Below are positions 27,998 through 36,829 of a stretch of DNA of 64,000 bases, in pieces (the first letter of the stretch is position 1; every line of letters starts with the position of its first letter). Where the stretch lies: NCBI RefSeq assembly GCF_000750635.1, contig NZ_CCDM010000001.1:992001-1056000 (forward strand), in the 5' to 3' direction. This stretch comes from Oceanobacillus jeddahensis (GTDB lineage Bacteria > Bacillota > Bacilli > Bacillales > Amphibacillaceae). Under the pieces are notes generated by a model. It worked only from the letters and a program-made list of their open reading frames with translations. It had not been told where the DNA came from and searched no databases. A program made the position numbers and the translations under genes.

Positions 27998-28974
27998 GAA
28001 TCACCTCCTTTATTAAAATCTAATTCCTCTGCAAAATGACATTTTACTAACTTATTTTCTCTTACTTCACGCATAGCTGGTTTTTCTGAAAAGCAAATTT
28101 CCTTAGCATAGGAACATCTTGGTGCAAAAGGACAACCTTTAGGCAGGTCTTCCAGACTTGGAGGGTAGCCTGGAATTTGTTCTAATTCTGCTACTTCATG
28201 GTATAAAGAAGGAAATGAGTTGATTAATAATTTGGTGTAAGGATGATTGCTTTGCTTAAAAACATCATCCGTTGTTCCCATTTCCATAATTTCTCCGCCA
28301 TACATCACTGCGACGTTTTCACAAGCTTCCGCTACTACTGAAATATCGTGTGATATCATAATTAATGTCAAATCAAATTCTTCTTGAAGTTGTAATAATA
28401 GTTCTAGAACCTGCCTTTGAGCAACCACATCTAGTGCAGTTGTTGGCTCATCTGCGATTAATATATTTGGATAACATATCAATGCTAAAGCGATTACTGC
28501 TCGTTGTTTCATTCCTCCCGAAAATTCATGAGGATACTCCATTAATCTTGATGGAGAGATACCGACTTTATTAAAAATATCTTTTGCTCTTTCAATCGCT
28601 TGTTTTTTAGACACTTTTTCATGTTCCATCAATGCATTAATGATTTGAATACCTATTTTTTCAACCGGATTTAAGGCTGTCATCGCATTTTGAAATATGA
28701 TTGAAATTTCCTTCCATCTCGTTGAACGAATTTCTTTATCAGTAGAATGAACCAAATCTTTATTGTTAATGATTATTTTGCCATCACGAATACGACCATT
28801 TTTTTCTAATAGATTCAATAATGCGTATGCAAGTGTGCTTTTACCACAGCCGGATTCTCCTACAAATCCTAAACTCTCTTTTTTATTTAAGGAGAAGTTA
28901 ACATCATGCACTGCTTTTAAATATTTTTTTCCTATTTTATATTCGACTGATAAGTTTTTTACATCGATAATCAT
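27982..28974 (-). CDS. Peptide ABC transporter ATPase (DppD/OppD-like)
   Basis: 330 residues: Walker A 'GFVGESGCGKSTLAYALL', signature 'FSGGMKQRAVIALAL', Walker B 'ILIADEPTTALD', and the C-terminal Cys motif 'GCPFAPRCSYAKEICF' of oligopeptide ATPases. It partners the DppF-like ATPase at the membrane. It starts 32 bases after the permease stop with an AGGTG site. Confidence 0.9.
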   Translation of the reverse strand: MIIDVKNLSVEYKIGKKYLKAVHDVNFSLNKKESLGFVGESGCGKSTLAYALLNLLEKNGRIRDGKIIINNKDLVHSTDKEIRSTRWKEISIIFQNAMTALNPVEKIGIQIINALMEHEKVSKKQAIERAKDIFNKVGISPSRLMEYPHEFSGGMKQRAVIALALICYPNILIADEPTTALDVVAQRQVLELLLQLQEEFDLTLIMISHDISVVAEACENVAVMYGGEIMEMGTTDDVFKQSNHPYTKLLINSFPSLYHEVAELEQIPGYPPSLEDLPKGCPFAPRCSYAKEICFSEKPAMREVRENKLVKCHFAEELDFNKGGDSLLVK

Positions 28975-29006
28975 TTTTACACCTCGCAGTTCCGTTTTGT
29001 TAAGAT

Positions 29007-29834
29007 CTAATCGTGTATTTGTTGTTTGACATCAAAGTTTCTTTCCAAAGCTGTACTAAGTAAGTTAAATGATAGAAGCATGGCAGCAATGACAAATCCA
29101 GGGATCAAAACTAACCACGGTGCGGATGAAATATGACCTTGGCCAGATTGAAGTATTTTCCCCCACGAAGCGACAGAAGGGTCTCCTAGTCCGAGAAAAG
29201 ATAGACTTGCTTCTATTAAAACAGCTTGAGCCATTTGTAACATGGAATTGGTCAAAACTGGTCCCATACCATTGGGAACAATATGTTTAAATAATATTTT
29301 TAATTTACCACTGCCTGAAACATCTGCAGCTTGTACAAAAGTTCTGTTTTTAAGGGTCAGTACTTGTGCTCTCATTATTCTGGCATTCGTTGGCCATATT
29401 GTTAGGCCGACTACAGCAATCATTAAAGAAACATTAGAACCAAATATAGCGACCATCAGTATAATTAAAAATGTAACTGGAACAACATAAAATATTTCAA
29501 ACGTACGAGATAATAAATCATCAAAAAGGCCACCGATATATCCTGATAATGCACCAAGTATCACGCCAACGATTAAAGATAACCCGGCAGCACCAAAGGC
29601 AAATTGCATGGATACTCTACTTCCCCAAATAATCATATCCCATACGTCTCTTCCCATTTCATCTGTTCCAAAAAAATGATCACTAGAAGGTTTTTGAATA
29701 GGGGATCCTATAGAATGAAGTGGATCACCAGGACTAATAATAGGAGCAAAAATAGCAACTATAAATAATAAAATAAGAACGGAAGCTCCTATAATCGCAA
29801 ATTTATCTTTAAATAACTGTTTTAATCTTTTCAT
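29007..29834 (-). CDS. Peptide ABC transporter permease (DppC-like)
   Basis: 275 residues: N-terminal helix, 'HFFGTDEMGRDVWDMIIWGS' typical of DppC/OppC, and six membrane segments. The EAA-type coupling loop is 'AADVSGSGKLKILFKHIVPN'. It overlaps the preceding permease by four bases (ATGA), so the two are translated together as the channel pair. Confidence 0.9.
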   Translation of the reverse strand: MKRLKQLFKDKFAIIGASVLILLFIVAIFAPIISPGDPLHSIGSPIQKPSSDHFFGTDEMGRDVWDMIIWGSRVSMQFAFGAAGLSLIVGVILGALSGYIGGLFDDLLSRTFEIFYVVPVTFLIILMVAIFGSNVSLMIAVVGLTIWPTNARIMRAQVLTLKNRTFVQAADVSGSGKLKILFKHIVPNGMGPVLTNSMLQMAQAVLIEASLSFLGLGDPSVASWGKILQSGQGHISSAPWLVLIPGFVIAAMLLSFNLLSTALERNFDVKQQIHD

Positions 29835-30790
29835 GAATTCACCACCCTAGGGTCTAAATACGTATAAATTAAATCAGTTATTAAAGTTCCTATAATTACT
29901 AGAAATGTTGTAACAATAAATCCTCCCATAATTAAGGGGTAATCTCTAGCTGATATTGCATCGAATATCATTCTACCCATGCCTGGCCAGGAAAAAACAG
30001 TTTCTGTAAGTAAGGAACCTGTAAATAATGTGCTTAACGACAAACCAGCGATAGTAACTGTTGGCAATAAAGCATTTCTTAATGCGAATTTTCTGTAAAC
30101 AGTGCTTTCACTATATCCAATTGCTCTTGCAGTTTTAATAAAATCTTCTTGAGCTACTTCTATAACAGAAGAACGTGTAACTTTAATATATATTGGTAAT
30201 TGAACTAAAAATAGAGTAGTTGCAGGTAAAATAAGATGCCTTAATAAATCTACAAAGCCTGTATATTCTCCCCCAAAACTATACATCCCTGAGCTAGGAA
30301 GTAACTGTAAATGTACAGCGAAAATTAAAATTAGAATCATTCCTAACCAGAATGCAGGTAAGCAATATAAGATCATGGCTAGATTTGAAATAGAGCTGTC
30401 TAATAATTTCCCACGATATCTTGCTGCAATAGCTCCTAACGTGGTGCCTACAATAATGGTAATTGTTTCACTTAGTACAACAAGCATTAATGTAACTTTT
30501 AACTTTTCCAATATCACTTCAGATACAGGAGCATTATATGTATAAGATACTCCTAAATCACCTTGTATTAAATTTGCAAAATATATGATAAATCTAGTGT
30601 GAAGTGGTTCGTTTAATCCAAATGATTCTCGAAGCTCGTCCATATATTCTTGTGTAGCATTTTCTCCTGCTAACACAACGACAGGGTCACCTGGAGCAAA
30701 ATTAATGATAAGAAAATTAAATATGACAACGAAAATCATTACTGGTATCATTTGCAAAATTCTTCTGAATAAATATTTTCCAAACCCCAT
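29831..30790 (-). CDS. Peptide ABC transporter permease (DppB-like)
   Basis: 319 residues. Typical DppB start 'MGFGKYLFRRILQMIPVM', 'INFAPGDPV', then six helices with the coupling loop 'KTARAIGYSESTVYRKFALR' and the C-terminal 'VFSWPGMGRMIFDAI'. First gene of the seven-gene unit, divergent from LysR2 across a 173-base control region. Confidence 0.9.
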   Translation of the reverse strand: MGFGKYLFRRILQMIPVMIFVVIFNFLIINFAPGDPVVVLAGENATQEYMDELRESFGLNEPLHTRFIIYFANLIQGDLGVSYTYNAPVSEVILEKLKVTLMLVVLSETITIIVGTTLGAIAARYRGKLLDSSISNLAMILYCLPAFWLGMILILIFAVHLQLLPSSGMYSFGGEYTGFVDLLRHLILPATTLFLVQLPIYIKVTRSSVIEVAQEDFIKTARAIGYSESTVYRKFALRNALLPTVTIAGLSLSTLFTGSLLTETVFSWPGMGRMIFDAISARDYPLIMGGFIVTTFLVIIGTLITDLIYTYLDPRVVNS

Positions 30791-30911
30791 TATGTCGCAC
30801 CTCTTTTTTTGTTTAGTTATTAATAAAATAAAAAAATTCTGAAAACACTACTTAATAGTTAATAGAGTACTCCTTAATGATTGAAATGTACAATACTTAT
30901 TATATTGTGTT

Positions 30912-30932
30912 ACTATATTTATTAAATATAGT
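30912..30932. promoter_or_regulatory. LysR2 operator candidate
   Basis: A perfect 21-base palindrome, ACTATATTT-ATT-AAATATAGT, lies 31 bases before the LysR2 start in the divergent promoter region. It contains the T-N11-A spacing of LysR boxes. Confidence 0.6.
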
Positions 30933-30963
30933 GAAAATTTAAAAAGGTGGCAATGATTAAAAA

Positions 30964-31866
30964 ATGGAAATAAGACATTTAAAGTACTTTATAGCTGTTG
31001 CAGAAGAATTAAGCTTTTCTAAAGCAGCAAAAAGGCTTAATATGAGTCAGCCTCCGTTAAGTAAACAAATCAAAGATTTAGAAAATGATTTAGATCAAAA
31101 ATTATTTATTAGAGATAATAAAAAAGTGGAACTGACCGAAGCGGGAGTAAGTTTTTTATTCAAATCATATAAAATAATCAAAGAAATAGAGGATACCAAA
31201 CAATATTTAAGAACATTAAATAAAAACGAAAAAAAAGAAATATCAATTGGATTCTCTGAGACTGCTCTTACAGATTTAGTGTCAATCGTTAAATTATTTA
31301 AAAAACAGTTTACTGATATTAGTATTAAATTACATAGGCTTAGCTCACCAAAACAACTATCTTCAATAGAAGATGGATTTATAGATATAGGTTTTATATG
31401 TACACCGATCCTTAAAGGAAGATACAATACATTGGTGCTAAATAAACATTCTTATAATATGGTCTTACCTAAAGAGCATTATTTGTCAAATTATAATTCT
31501 CCTATATCCATTGACGAATTGGAAAATGAAACATTTATTATTACACCAAGAAAGGTTAGTCCAGCGTATTATGATGCTTTTTTTTCCATCTTTAACAATA
31601 ATAATTTTTATCCTACTAATACCATTACCGCTTACAGTTCAACAGCTATCATTGCTTTAATCACTGCCGGACTAGGTATAGCATTAGTACCATCGTCTAT
31701 TAAACATTTATTCGCAAACAATAAAGATATATCTTTTAAAGAAATTAAAAGAACATCTAAGATAGAAACATCCATTATTTGGGACCCATATAATACATCT
31801 CCCGAAATTGAAAAATTGATTCATCTAGCTAGAGAATTTCAACAGGAAAATTTAAAAATTGAATAA
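30964..31866 (+). CDS. LysR-family regulator 2
   Basis: 300 residues with the LysR winged helix ('FSKAAKRLNMSQPPLSKQIK') and effector domain ending in 'LITAGLGIALVPSSIKHLF'. Very AT-rich codon use. It is divergent from the peptide ABC unit, which it most likely activates; the palindrome at 30912 would serve autoregulation and activation. It resembles LysR1, so the two units may be related paralogous peptide or amide scavenging modules. Confidence 0.85.
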   Translation: MEIRHLKYFIAVAEELSFSKAAKRLNMSQPPLSKQIKDLENDLDQKLFIRDNKKVELTEAGVSFLFKSYKIIKEIEDTKQYLRTLNKNEKKEISIGFSETALTDLVSIVKLFKKQFTDISIKLHRLSSPKQLSSIEDGFIDIGFICTPILKGRYNTLVLNKHSYNMVLPKEHYLSNYNSPISIDELENETFIITPRKVSPAYYDAFFSIFNNNNFYPTNTITAYSSTAIIALITAGLGIALVPSSIKHLFANNKDISFKEIKRTSKIETSIIWDPYNTSPEIEKLIHLAREFQQENLKIE

Positions 31867-32005
31867 CATTGGAGATAATATTTGTGGGTAAGAGGATACT
31901 TTTCTGCGACAGTAGGTAAAGTAGGGGGACGATTAGAAACTATATAACGAATCAATTTTACGTTAAATAATCATGTTATCCGAAGTAGCCAAAAAACACT
32001 AATAT

Positions 32006-32044
32006 CAATCTATACCACAACTCCAACAGTCATGGTATAGATTG
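32006..32044 (+). terminator. Terminator of LysR2
   Basis: 12-bp arms CAATCTATACCA / TGGTATAGATTG, 15-base loop, followed by TTTATTAAATT. The rest of the 450-base gap (31867-32314) holds only a 28-codon chance-like ORF with a GGGG site at 32237. Confidence 0.75.
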
Positions 32045-32314
32045 TTTATTAAATTCAATGTTTAAACAAGGAAAATTAAACAAAAAGCTTGGTGGATTGG
32101 TGTGATTAAAAACATTTCTTTTCCAGAAAAATAATCTTTAGAAAAAAATTATTTTTAGAGTATACATCGACACGATCCTACTGTTTAAAATATAAAACTT
32201 TAGAGTGATATTTTCACATCTAGTATTCAAGGGGATATGGAGCACCATAATGTAGGAACTATAATTGCAAATTTAGCTGTATGCTATATTATTTATGCTG
32301 TAAAAGTTAAACAT

Positions 32315-33586
32315 TTAGTATAAAAATTCCACTTCATCTTCTTCGTTTCCTAACCACAACTTTGCCTGTAATGGATTATTTTCCGCAATTATATTTCCTT
32401 GTCGGATTGAATATAAAATTGGTGATTGTCTTCTGAGTGCATCATAATCATTCTTTGCTTGTAAAATGATAAAATTAGCAGGTTTACCTACTTCTATTCC
32501 ATATTCTTGTTCAACTTGAACTGTTTTTGCACTATTTGTGGTAATTAGATCCAGAGATTTATTCATTTGATCATATCCTGTTAGGTGACAAACATGGATA
32601 CCCATGAATAAAACTTGTAACATATTTGCAGTGCCGAGAGGATAAATAGAATCGAGCAAATCATCATGGCCAAAACAAACATTAATACCAGTTTCTAATA
32701 ACTCCTTCACTCTTGTCAGTCCTCGACGAACAGGGTAACTATCATAACGTCCTTGAAGATTAATATTAACAAGAGGGTTTGCGATAAAATTAATATTTGA
32801 CTTTACAGCATTCTCTAAGATTTTATAAGCATAAGCATTATTATAAGAACCAAAAGCAGTTGTATGACTTGCCGATACTAAGTGACCAATACCCATATGA
32901 TAAGCTTCTGCAATCACTACTTCCAATGCCCTAGAATGATCATCATCCGTTTCATCACAATGGATATCTATCATACAATTATATTTTTGGCTTAATTCAA
33001 AAATTTTTTTAACAGATTGTACGCTATATTCCCTTGTAAATTCAAAATGCGGAGCTCCGCCTACTACATCTGCTCCTTCTTTTAGTGCAGCTTCCAATTG
33101 AGCTACCATCTTACTATCTGTATAAATACCTTGTTGTGGAAATGCTACAATTTGTAATTCTAGCATATGAGCAAATTCTTCTTGTAATTCTAACATGGCG
33201 TGTAATCCAATTAATTGTGAATCTGAGATATTTGTATGTGTGCGTATAACTTGAACTCCATTAGCAATATACCATTTTATTGCTTTCCGCGCTCTTGTTT
33301 TAATTTCTTGTTTCGATAAATCTCCTCTTTTTCTTTGAATATTCAGCCCCTCAGATAAGGTTCCAGTCATATTCCAGCTCGGATTTCCTGCTGTTAAAGC
33401 ATAATCTAAATGAGTGTGAGGTTCGATAAATGGTGATGTAACCAAATTTTCTCTTGCATCTATGACCTTATCCTGATCTTTTAGCGGATAATCTTTAGTA
33501 ATATCAACAATATTCTCTTTATCAATAACAATATCCCATAAACCTTCTCGATCTCTTAATTGGGCGTGTTTGATTATCATTGTCAT
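32315..33586 (-). CDS. CodA-like cytosine/creatinine-type deaminase
   Basis: 423 residues aligning along their length with E. coli cytosine deaminase as I recall it. Seen: HxH at H57/H59 in 'FIEPHTHLDYAL', 'VVGGAPHFEFTREYSVQ', 'DIHCDETDDDHSRALE', 'SASHTTAFGSYN', 'NPLVNINLQGRYDSYPVRRG' and 'CFGHDDLLDSIYPLGTANML'. Metal ligands and both Asp of HDD are kept, but the segment after HDD (VFDPW in E. coli) is LLDSI. The bulky pocket residues Phe316 and Trp319 are thus Leu and Ile, so the preferred ring may not be cytosine. CodA enzymes are also known to deaminate creatinine. Last gene of the unit led by the ureohydrolase. Confidence 0.85.
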   Translation of the reverse strand: MTMIIKHAQLRDREGLWDIVIDKENIVDITKDYPLKDQDKVIDARENLVTSPFIEPHTHLDYALTAGNPSWNMTGTLSEGLNIQRKRGDLSKQEIKTRARKAIKWYIANGVQVIRTHTNISDSQLIGLHAMLELQEEFAHMLELQIVAFPQQGIYTDSKMVAQLEAALKEGADVVGGAPHFEFTREYSVQSVKKIFELSQKYNCMIDIHCDETDDDHSRALEVVIAEAYHMGIGHLVSASHTTAFGSYNNAYAYKILENAVKSNINFIANPLVNINLQGRYDSYPVRRGLTRVKELLETGINVCFGHDDLLDSIYPLGTANMLQVLFMGIHVCHLTGYDQMNKSLDLITTNSAKTVQVEQEYGIEVGKPANFIILQAKNDYDALRRQSPILYSIRQGNIIAENNPLQAKLWLGNEEDEVEFLY

Positions 33587-33666
33587 CCACCTTTCATTTT
33601 AATTGATCAATTTTAAACGCATATATAGGCCATCGATAAGATGACCTATATTTTAGAAATTAGAAG

Positions 33667-34389
33667 TTAACCAGAATTCCCTGTTTTCTTAGGGTACGTT
33701 TTACGGCTGTGGATCAGGTTACATTTCACTTGATACATGGCTGTCATTAATGCAGCTGCATTTGGTTCTATCACTGGTACTTGCAGTTTGTTTTCAAGTT
33801 TTTCTTTTACTCCTACGCCCATTTCTGTGCAACCCATGATTAATACATGAGCTTTATCTTCGGTAATTGCCTTTTTTCCTACTTCTACAAATTTATCAAT
33901 AACTATTTCTTTATTTCCAGCCATTTCCGAAATAGAGAGGTTAAGAGCTCTGACTGGTGTAGCAATGGAATAATCACACCCTGAAGTTCTTATTACATTA
34001 TCAATTAATGGGATAATACCTTCAAGGATCGTAATCATGGAAAAATTCATTCCCATTGAAGCTGCGAATAGTATAGAAGCTTGACCAGTTCCCACAACTG
34101 GAATGTCAACTGCTTCACGACAAGCATCGATAGCCGGATCACTCATACAAAGCAAAAGAACTGCAGCGTATCCACCTTGTTCTGCTTTAACAACTTCAGA
34201 CAGAATACTAGGGCCAGATATGCATTGATCATAATAAGATTCTAAATAATCAGCACCGTATTCAATTGGTTTCACATCGACTATGAATTCTGGAGATGCC
34301 AATTGATTTAAATATTCTTCTCTTTCCTTACGTAGATATTCAGGAAAAATAACGTCCGCACCTAGTGCTAAAATTTTCTTTGAACTCAT
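33667..34389 (-). CDS. Asp/Glu/hydantoin racemase family protein
   Basis: 240 residues with the two-cysteine acid-base pair of this family: 'LLLCMSDPAIDACREAV' and 'LIMGCTEMGVGV'. The first matches the C-x-D-P of hydantoin or allantoin racemases better than aspartate racemase. 'VPVIEPNAAALMTAM' is the family's C-terminal block. It would racemise a five-membered amide ring or an amino acid. Gene order (23 bases after the NCS1 permease, 80 before the deaminase) places it in the same pathway; no hydantoinase is visible beside it. Confidence 0.8.
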   Translation of the reverse strand: MSSKKILALGADVIFPEYLRKEREEYLNQLASPEFIVDVKPIEYGADYLESYYDQCISGPSILSEVVKAEQGGYAAVLLLCMSDPAIDACREAVDIPVVGTGQASILFAASMGMNFSMITILEGIIPLIDNVIRTSGCDYSIATPVRALNLSISEMAGNKEIVIDKFVEVGKKAITEDKAHVLIMGCTEMGVGVKEKLENKLQVPVIEPNAAALMTAMYQVKCNLIHSRKTYPKKTGNSG

Positions 34390-34412
34390 TAGAGGAACAC
34401 CATCCCTACATT

Positions 34413-35846
34413 TTAAAATGTTTGAACTTTCGAATCCGATTCATTAGGAAAAGCCTTCGTTTCTTCATGGATGATAATGGGAAATTTCTTTCCAAATACT
34501 TTGGCAGTAGGATAATACAAAACGATCGCTAATGCTGTAGAAATAAAGAAACTAACATCTAGGAAAAAGAAGAAACCAATGAGTGTAGCGATGATATAAA
34601 CTATTAATGCTGCAGGGTTAAACCCTTTATAATAGTTATACTTTCCTTTTGATTTAAACAAATCATCTAAGCTTAACTGCCGTTTTCTAAATAAATAATA
34701 ATCAACTGCAATAATCGCCATTGCTGGGCCAGCTGTAGTACTAAATAATGAAACGATTAAATCAAGCCTGTCTAAATAATTCCAAGGTTGAAGCGCACAT
34801 GCTAGAATGGCGACGGTTATAGTAGCAACTTTAAAGTTGAGCCTTTTCGGTATTAAACTGCAAGCAATATACGCCGACGGTAATAAATTGGCAGCAGTAT
34901 TTGTAGATAGTTGTGCGGTAACGATAAATAATTGGACTAATACAGCTAGAATAATAGATCTTTCCTGAATAAGCTCAGAAATAACTACAAGAACATCGAT
35001 TCTTCCTGAAAGGACCACTGTAATATTACCTAAAATACAGAAGAACACTAGAGCTGGAACAATACCGATTAAACTAGCAATAAAATATCTTCGATTTGTT
35101 TTCAACCATCCTTTTTCAGTGTTTTTAACCTTACCATTTTTAGTAATATCATTCATGCCCATCACAACACTTGAAAAAAGACCAACTATTACTGCAAATC
35201 CAAATATCCAAGATCTATTTATATCCCCTGTTTTTCCCATGTTAAGAATTTCATTAAAAGGTATATTGTAACTAGCTAAAACTATATAGAGCATGTAGAT
35301 ACCTACCACGAGCAGTAATGGAACTATAATTGTTGTAAACCGTTCGATCCCTTTAACTCCTTTTATAGTAACAAATACAAGAGCAGCAATATTGATTGCT
35401 AGACTAATATAAATATTATCGAAGCTGAAAATGATTTTAAAAACCTCATTAATTGCCTGCGCACCGATATAACCATTTACAGCAAACCAAATCAAACTTG
35501 GGACAACTCTGATAACGCTTACAATTTTTCCGCCCTTATAACCGAAAGAGGCAACAATTGAGGTGGCAAAACTAATTCCATATTTTAAACCAATATCTTG
35601 AGCAACAAGAGTGAGAAATGCTAATAGAATGGAACCAATTGTGTAAATCATTAATAATTCGCCAATGGTAAAATAATTCGTCATTTGTGCCAATGCAGCT
35701 AATACTGTAATTTGAACTGCCATACCAAACCAAATTATTCCTAGTCCTGATACTGAGACATTTCTATCTTTTGCTTCAATAGGAGCCAGGTCAGGACTTA
35801 ACAAATCATAATCAGAAGAACTATTAGAGCTTGTCATTTGAATCAC
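34413..35846 (-). CDS. NCS1-family permease (cytosine/hydantoin/allantoin type)
   Basis: 477 residues and about twelve helices. N-terminal 'LAPIEAKDRNVSVSGLGIIW' and helix 1 'FGMAVQITVLAALAQMTNYF' fit NCS1 carriers (CodB, Mhp1, PucI). It would co-transport a small heterocycle with sodium or protons. Being in one unit with the creatininase-family enzyme, the racemase and the deaminase, it probably imports their shared substrate. AAGGAGG lies well upstream of ATG 35846, with an AGAGAGGGTG site nearer. Confidence 0.8.
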   Translation of the reverse strand: MIQMTSSNSSSDYDLLSPDLAPIEAKDRNVSVSGLGIIWFGMAVQITVLAALAQMTNYFTIGELLMIYTIGSILLAFLTLVAQDIGLKYGISFATSIVASFGYKGGKIVSVIRVVPSLIWFAVNGYIGAQAINEVFKIIFSFDNIYISLAINIAALVFVTIKGVKGIERFTTIIVPLLLVVGIYMLYIVLASYNIPFNEILNMGKTGDINRSWIFGFAVIVGLFSSVVMGMNDITKNGKVKNTEKGWLKTNRRYFIASLIGIVPALVFFCILGNITVVLSGRIDVLVVISELIQERSIILAVLVQLFIVTAQLSTNTAANLLPSAYIACSLIPKRLNFKVATITVAILACALQPWNYLDRLDLIVSLFSTTAGPAMAIIAVDYYLFRKRQLSLDDLFKSKGKYNYYKGFNPAALIVYIIATLIGFFFFLDVSFFISTALAIVLYYPTAKVFGKKFPIIIHEETKAFPNESDSKVQTF

Positions 35847-35989
35847 ACCCTCTCTTTAAAATAAGTTTCCTCCTTGTAAAGCAAAAGAAATTATGCTAAT
35901 AAAATGGTAGACATATTCAATTATTTTATATTTCTGCTCCAAAAGAAGTAGTGTATTTGCTAAGCTAAATTATTTAAAACTAGATTAAA

Positions 35990-36739
35990 TTAAAATTCTG
36001 TTTCAATCATTTCAACGTAGTTCTTTACCAAATTCTCTATAATAATTTTTCCGCTTGCAGCAGTTCCATGAATTGGATCAGCTAGCACACCAGAATTAGG
36101 AACTATTCCTTCCGGTTGAGGGAAAATTTCATATCGTGGTAAGTTATCTGCTTGTTCCGAAATAATTTTCTCTTTGTGAACTAGATTAGGATAAAAATGA
36201 CACATCATTGCTGTTTCAATAAGGGCAGCATGTTCTAAATCATAGCCTGGGAAACCATTAGGGAATAGCTTAGTAACAACCTCTTCATCAAGCATATCTG
36301 TAAAGCAGCATTTAACGACCTTAATATCATCTCTATTTGCCTCTTTTAAAACCAAATCAATAGCTTCAGCTAAGAACATTTTATTTTCATAATGTCCATC
36401 CATCACGGCAAATTTAGTTGCTCCATGTCTGATAAATTCTAATAAGATATCTTTTACTAATAAAATTAGTGTCTGGGCACTCAAGCTGGTGGTGCCAGGG
36501 AAAATTTGTCCACCACCACTGTGTGGCTGTGATTTGTATCCATATTGAATCGTTGGAGCAACAATCCCATTGACATTCTCCGCCACTAGTTCGGATAGTT
36601 TTTCTATTTGGTAAAAGTCCACACCTAGAGGTAAATGATAGCCGTGTTGTTCTGTAGCTCCTACTGGTAAAAAAATAACGGAATCCTTCACTTTCTTTTC
36701 ATACTCATCCCAAGTCATTTCAGACATTAATACAGTCAT
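35990..36739 (-). CDS. Creatininase-family amidohydrolase
   Basis: 249 residues, close in layout to Pseudomonas creatininase (offset of four residues). Metal ligands by alignment: E30, H32, D41 in 'GATEQHGYHLPLGVD', and H116, E118 in 'MDGHYENKMF'. The segment 'YGYKSQPHSGGGQIFPGTTS' is nearly identical to the true creatininase block, unlike the distant F420 or MftE branches. However, the two substrate-gating tryptophans I recall (Trp154, Trp174) correspond to Thr in 'CCFTDML' and Tyr in 'PGYDLEH'. It should open a small cyclic amide or guanidine ring; creatinine is possible, a relative likelier. Confidence 0.85.
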   Translation of the reverse strand: MTVLMSEMTWDEYEKKVKDSVIFLPVGATEQHGYHLPLGVDFYQIEKLSELVAENVNGIVAPTIQYGYKSQPHSGGGQIFPGTTSLSAQTLILLVKDILLEFIRHGATKFAVMDGHYENKMFLAEAIDLVLKEANRDDIKVVKCCFTDMLDEEVVTKLFPNGFPGYDLEHAALIETAMMCHFYPNLVHKEKIISEQADNLPRYEIFPQPEGIVPNSGVLADPIHGTAASGKIIIENLVKNYVEMIETEF

Positions 36740-36763
36740 ATTAGTATCCTCCTATTATTTTTT

Positions 36764-36814
36764 GAGGCCACATGATAACAATGTGATGCATACATGGAGT
36801 TACATGTTAGCCTC
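36764..36814 (-). other. Imperfect hairpin between ureohydrolase and creatininase genes
   Basis: Arms GAGGCCACATGATAAC / GTTACATGTTAGCCTC pair with one bulge around a 19-base loop, just upstream of the creatininase ribosome site. No T-run follows on the minus strand, so it is more likely an RNA-processing or stability element than a terminator. Confidence 0.4.
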
Positions 36815-36829
36815 TTTATACCCAAAAAA

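Noticed and set aside
32237..32323. 28-codon ORF with a GGGG site before the CodA-like gene end
   Set aside because: Overlaps the end of a well-supported gene on the other strand and has no recognisable product.
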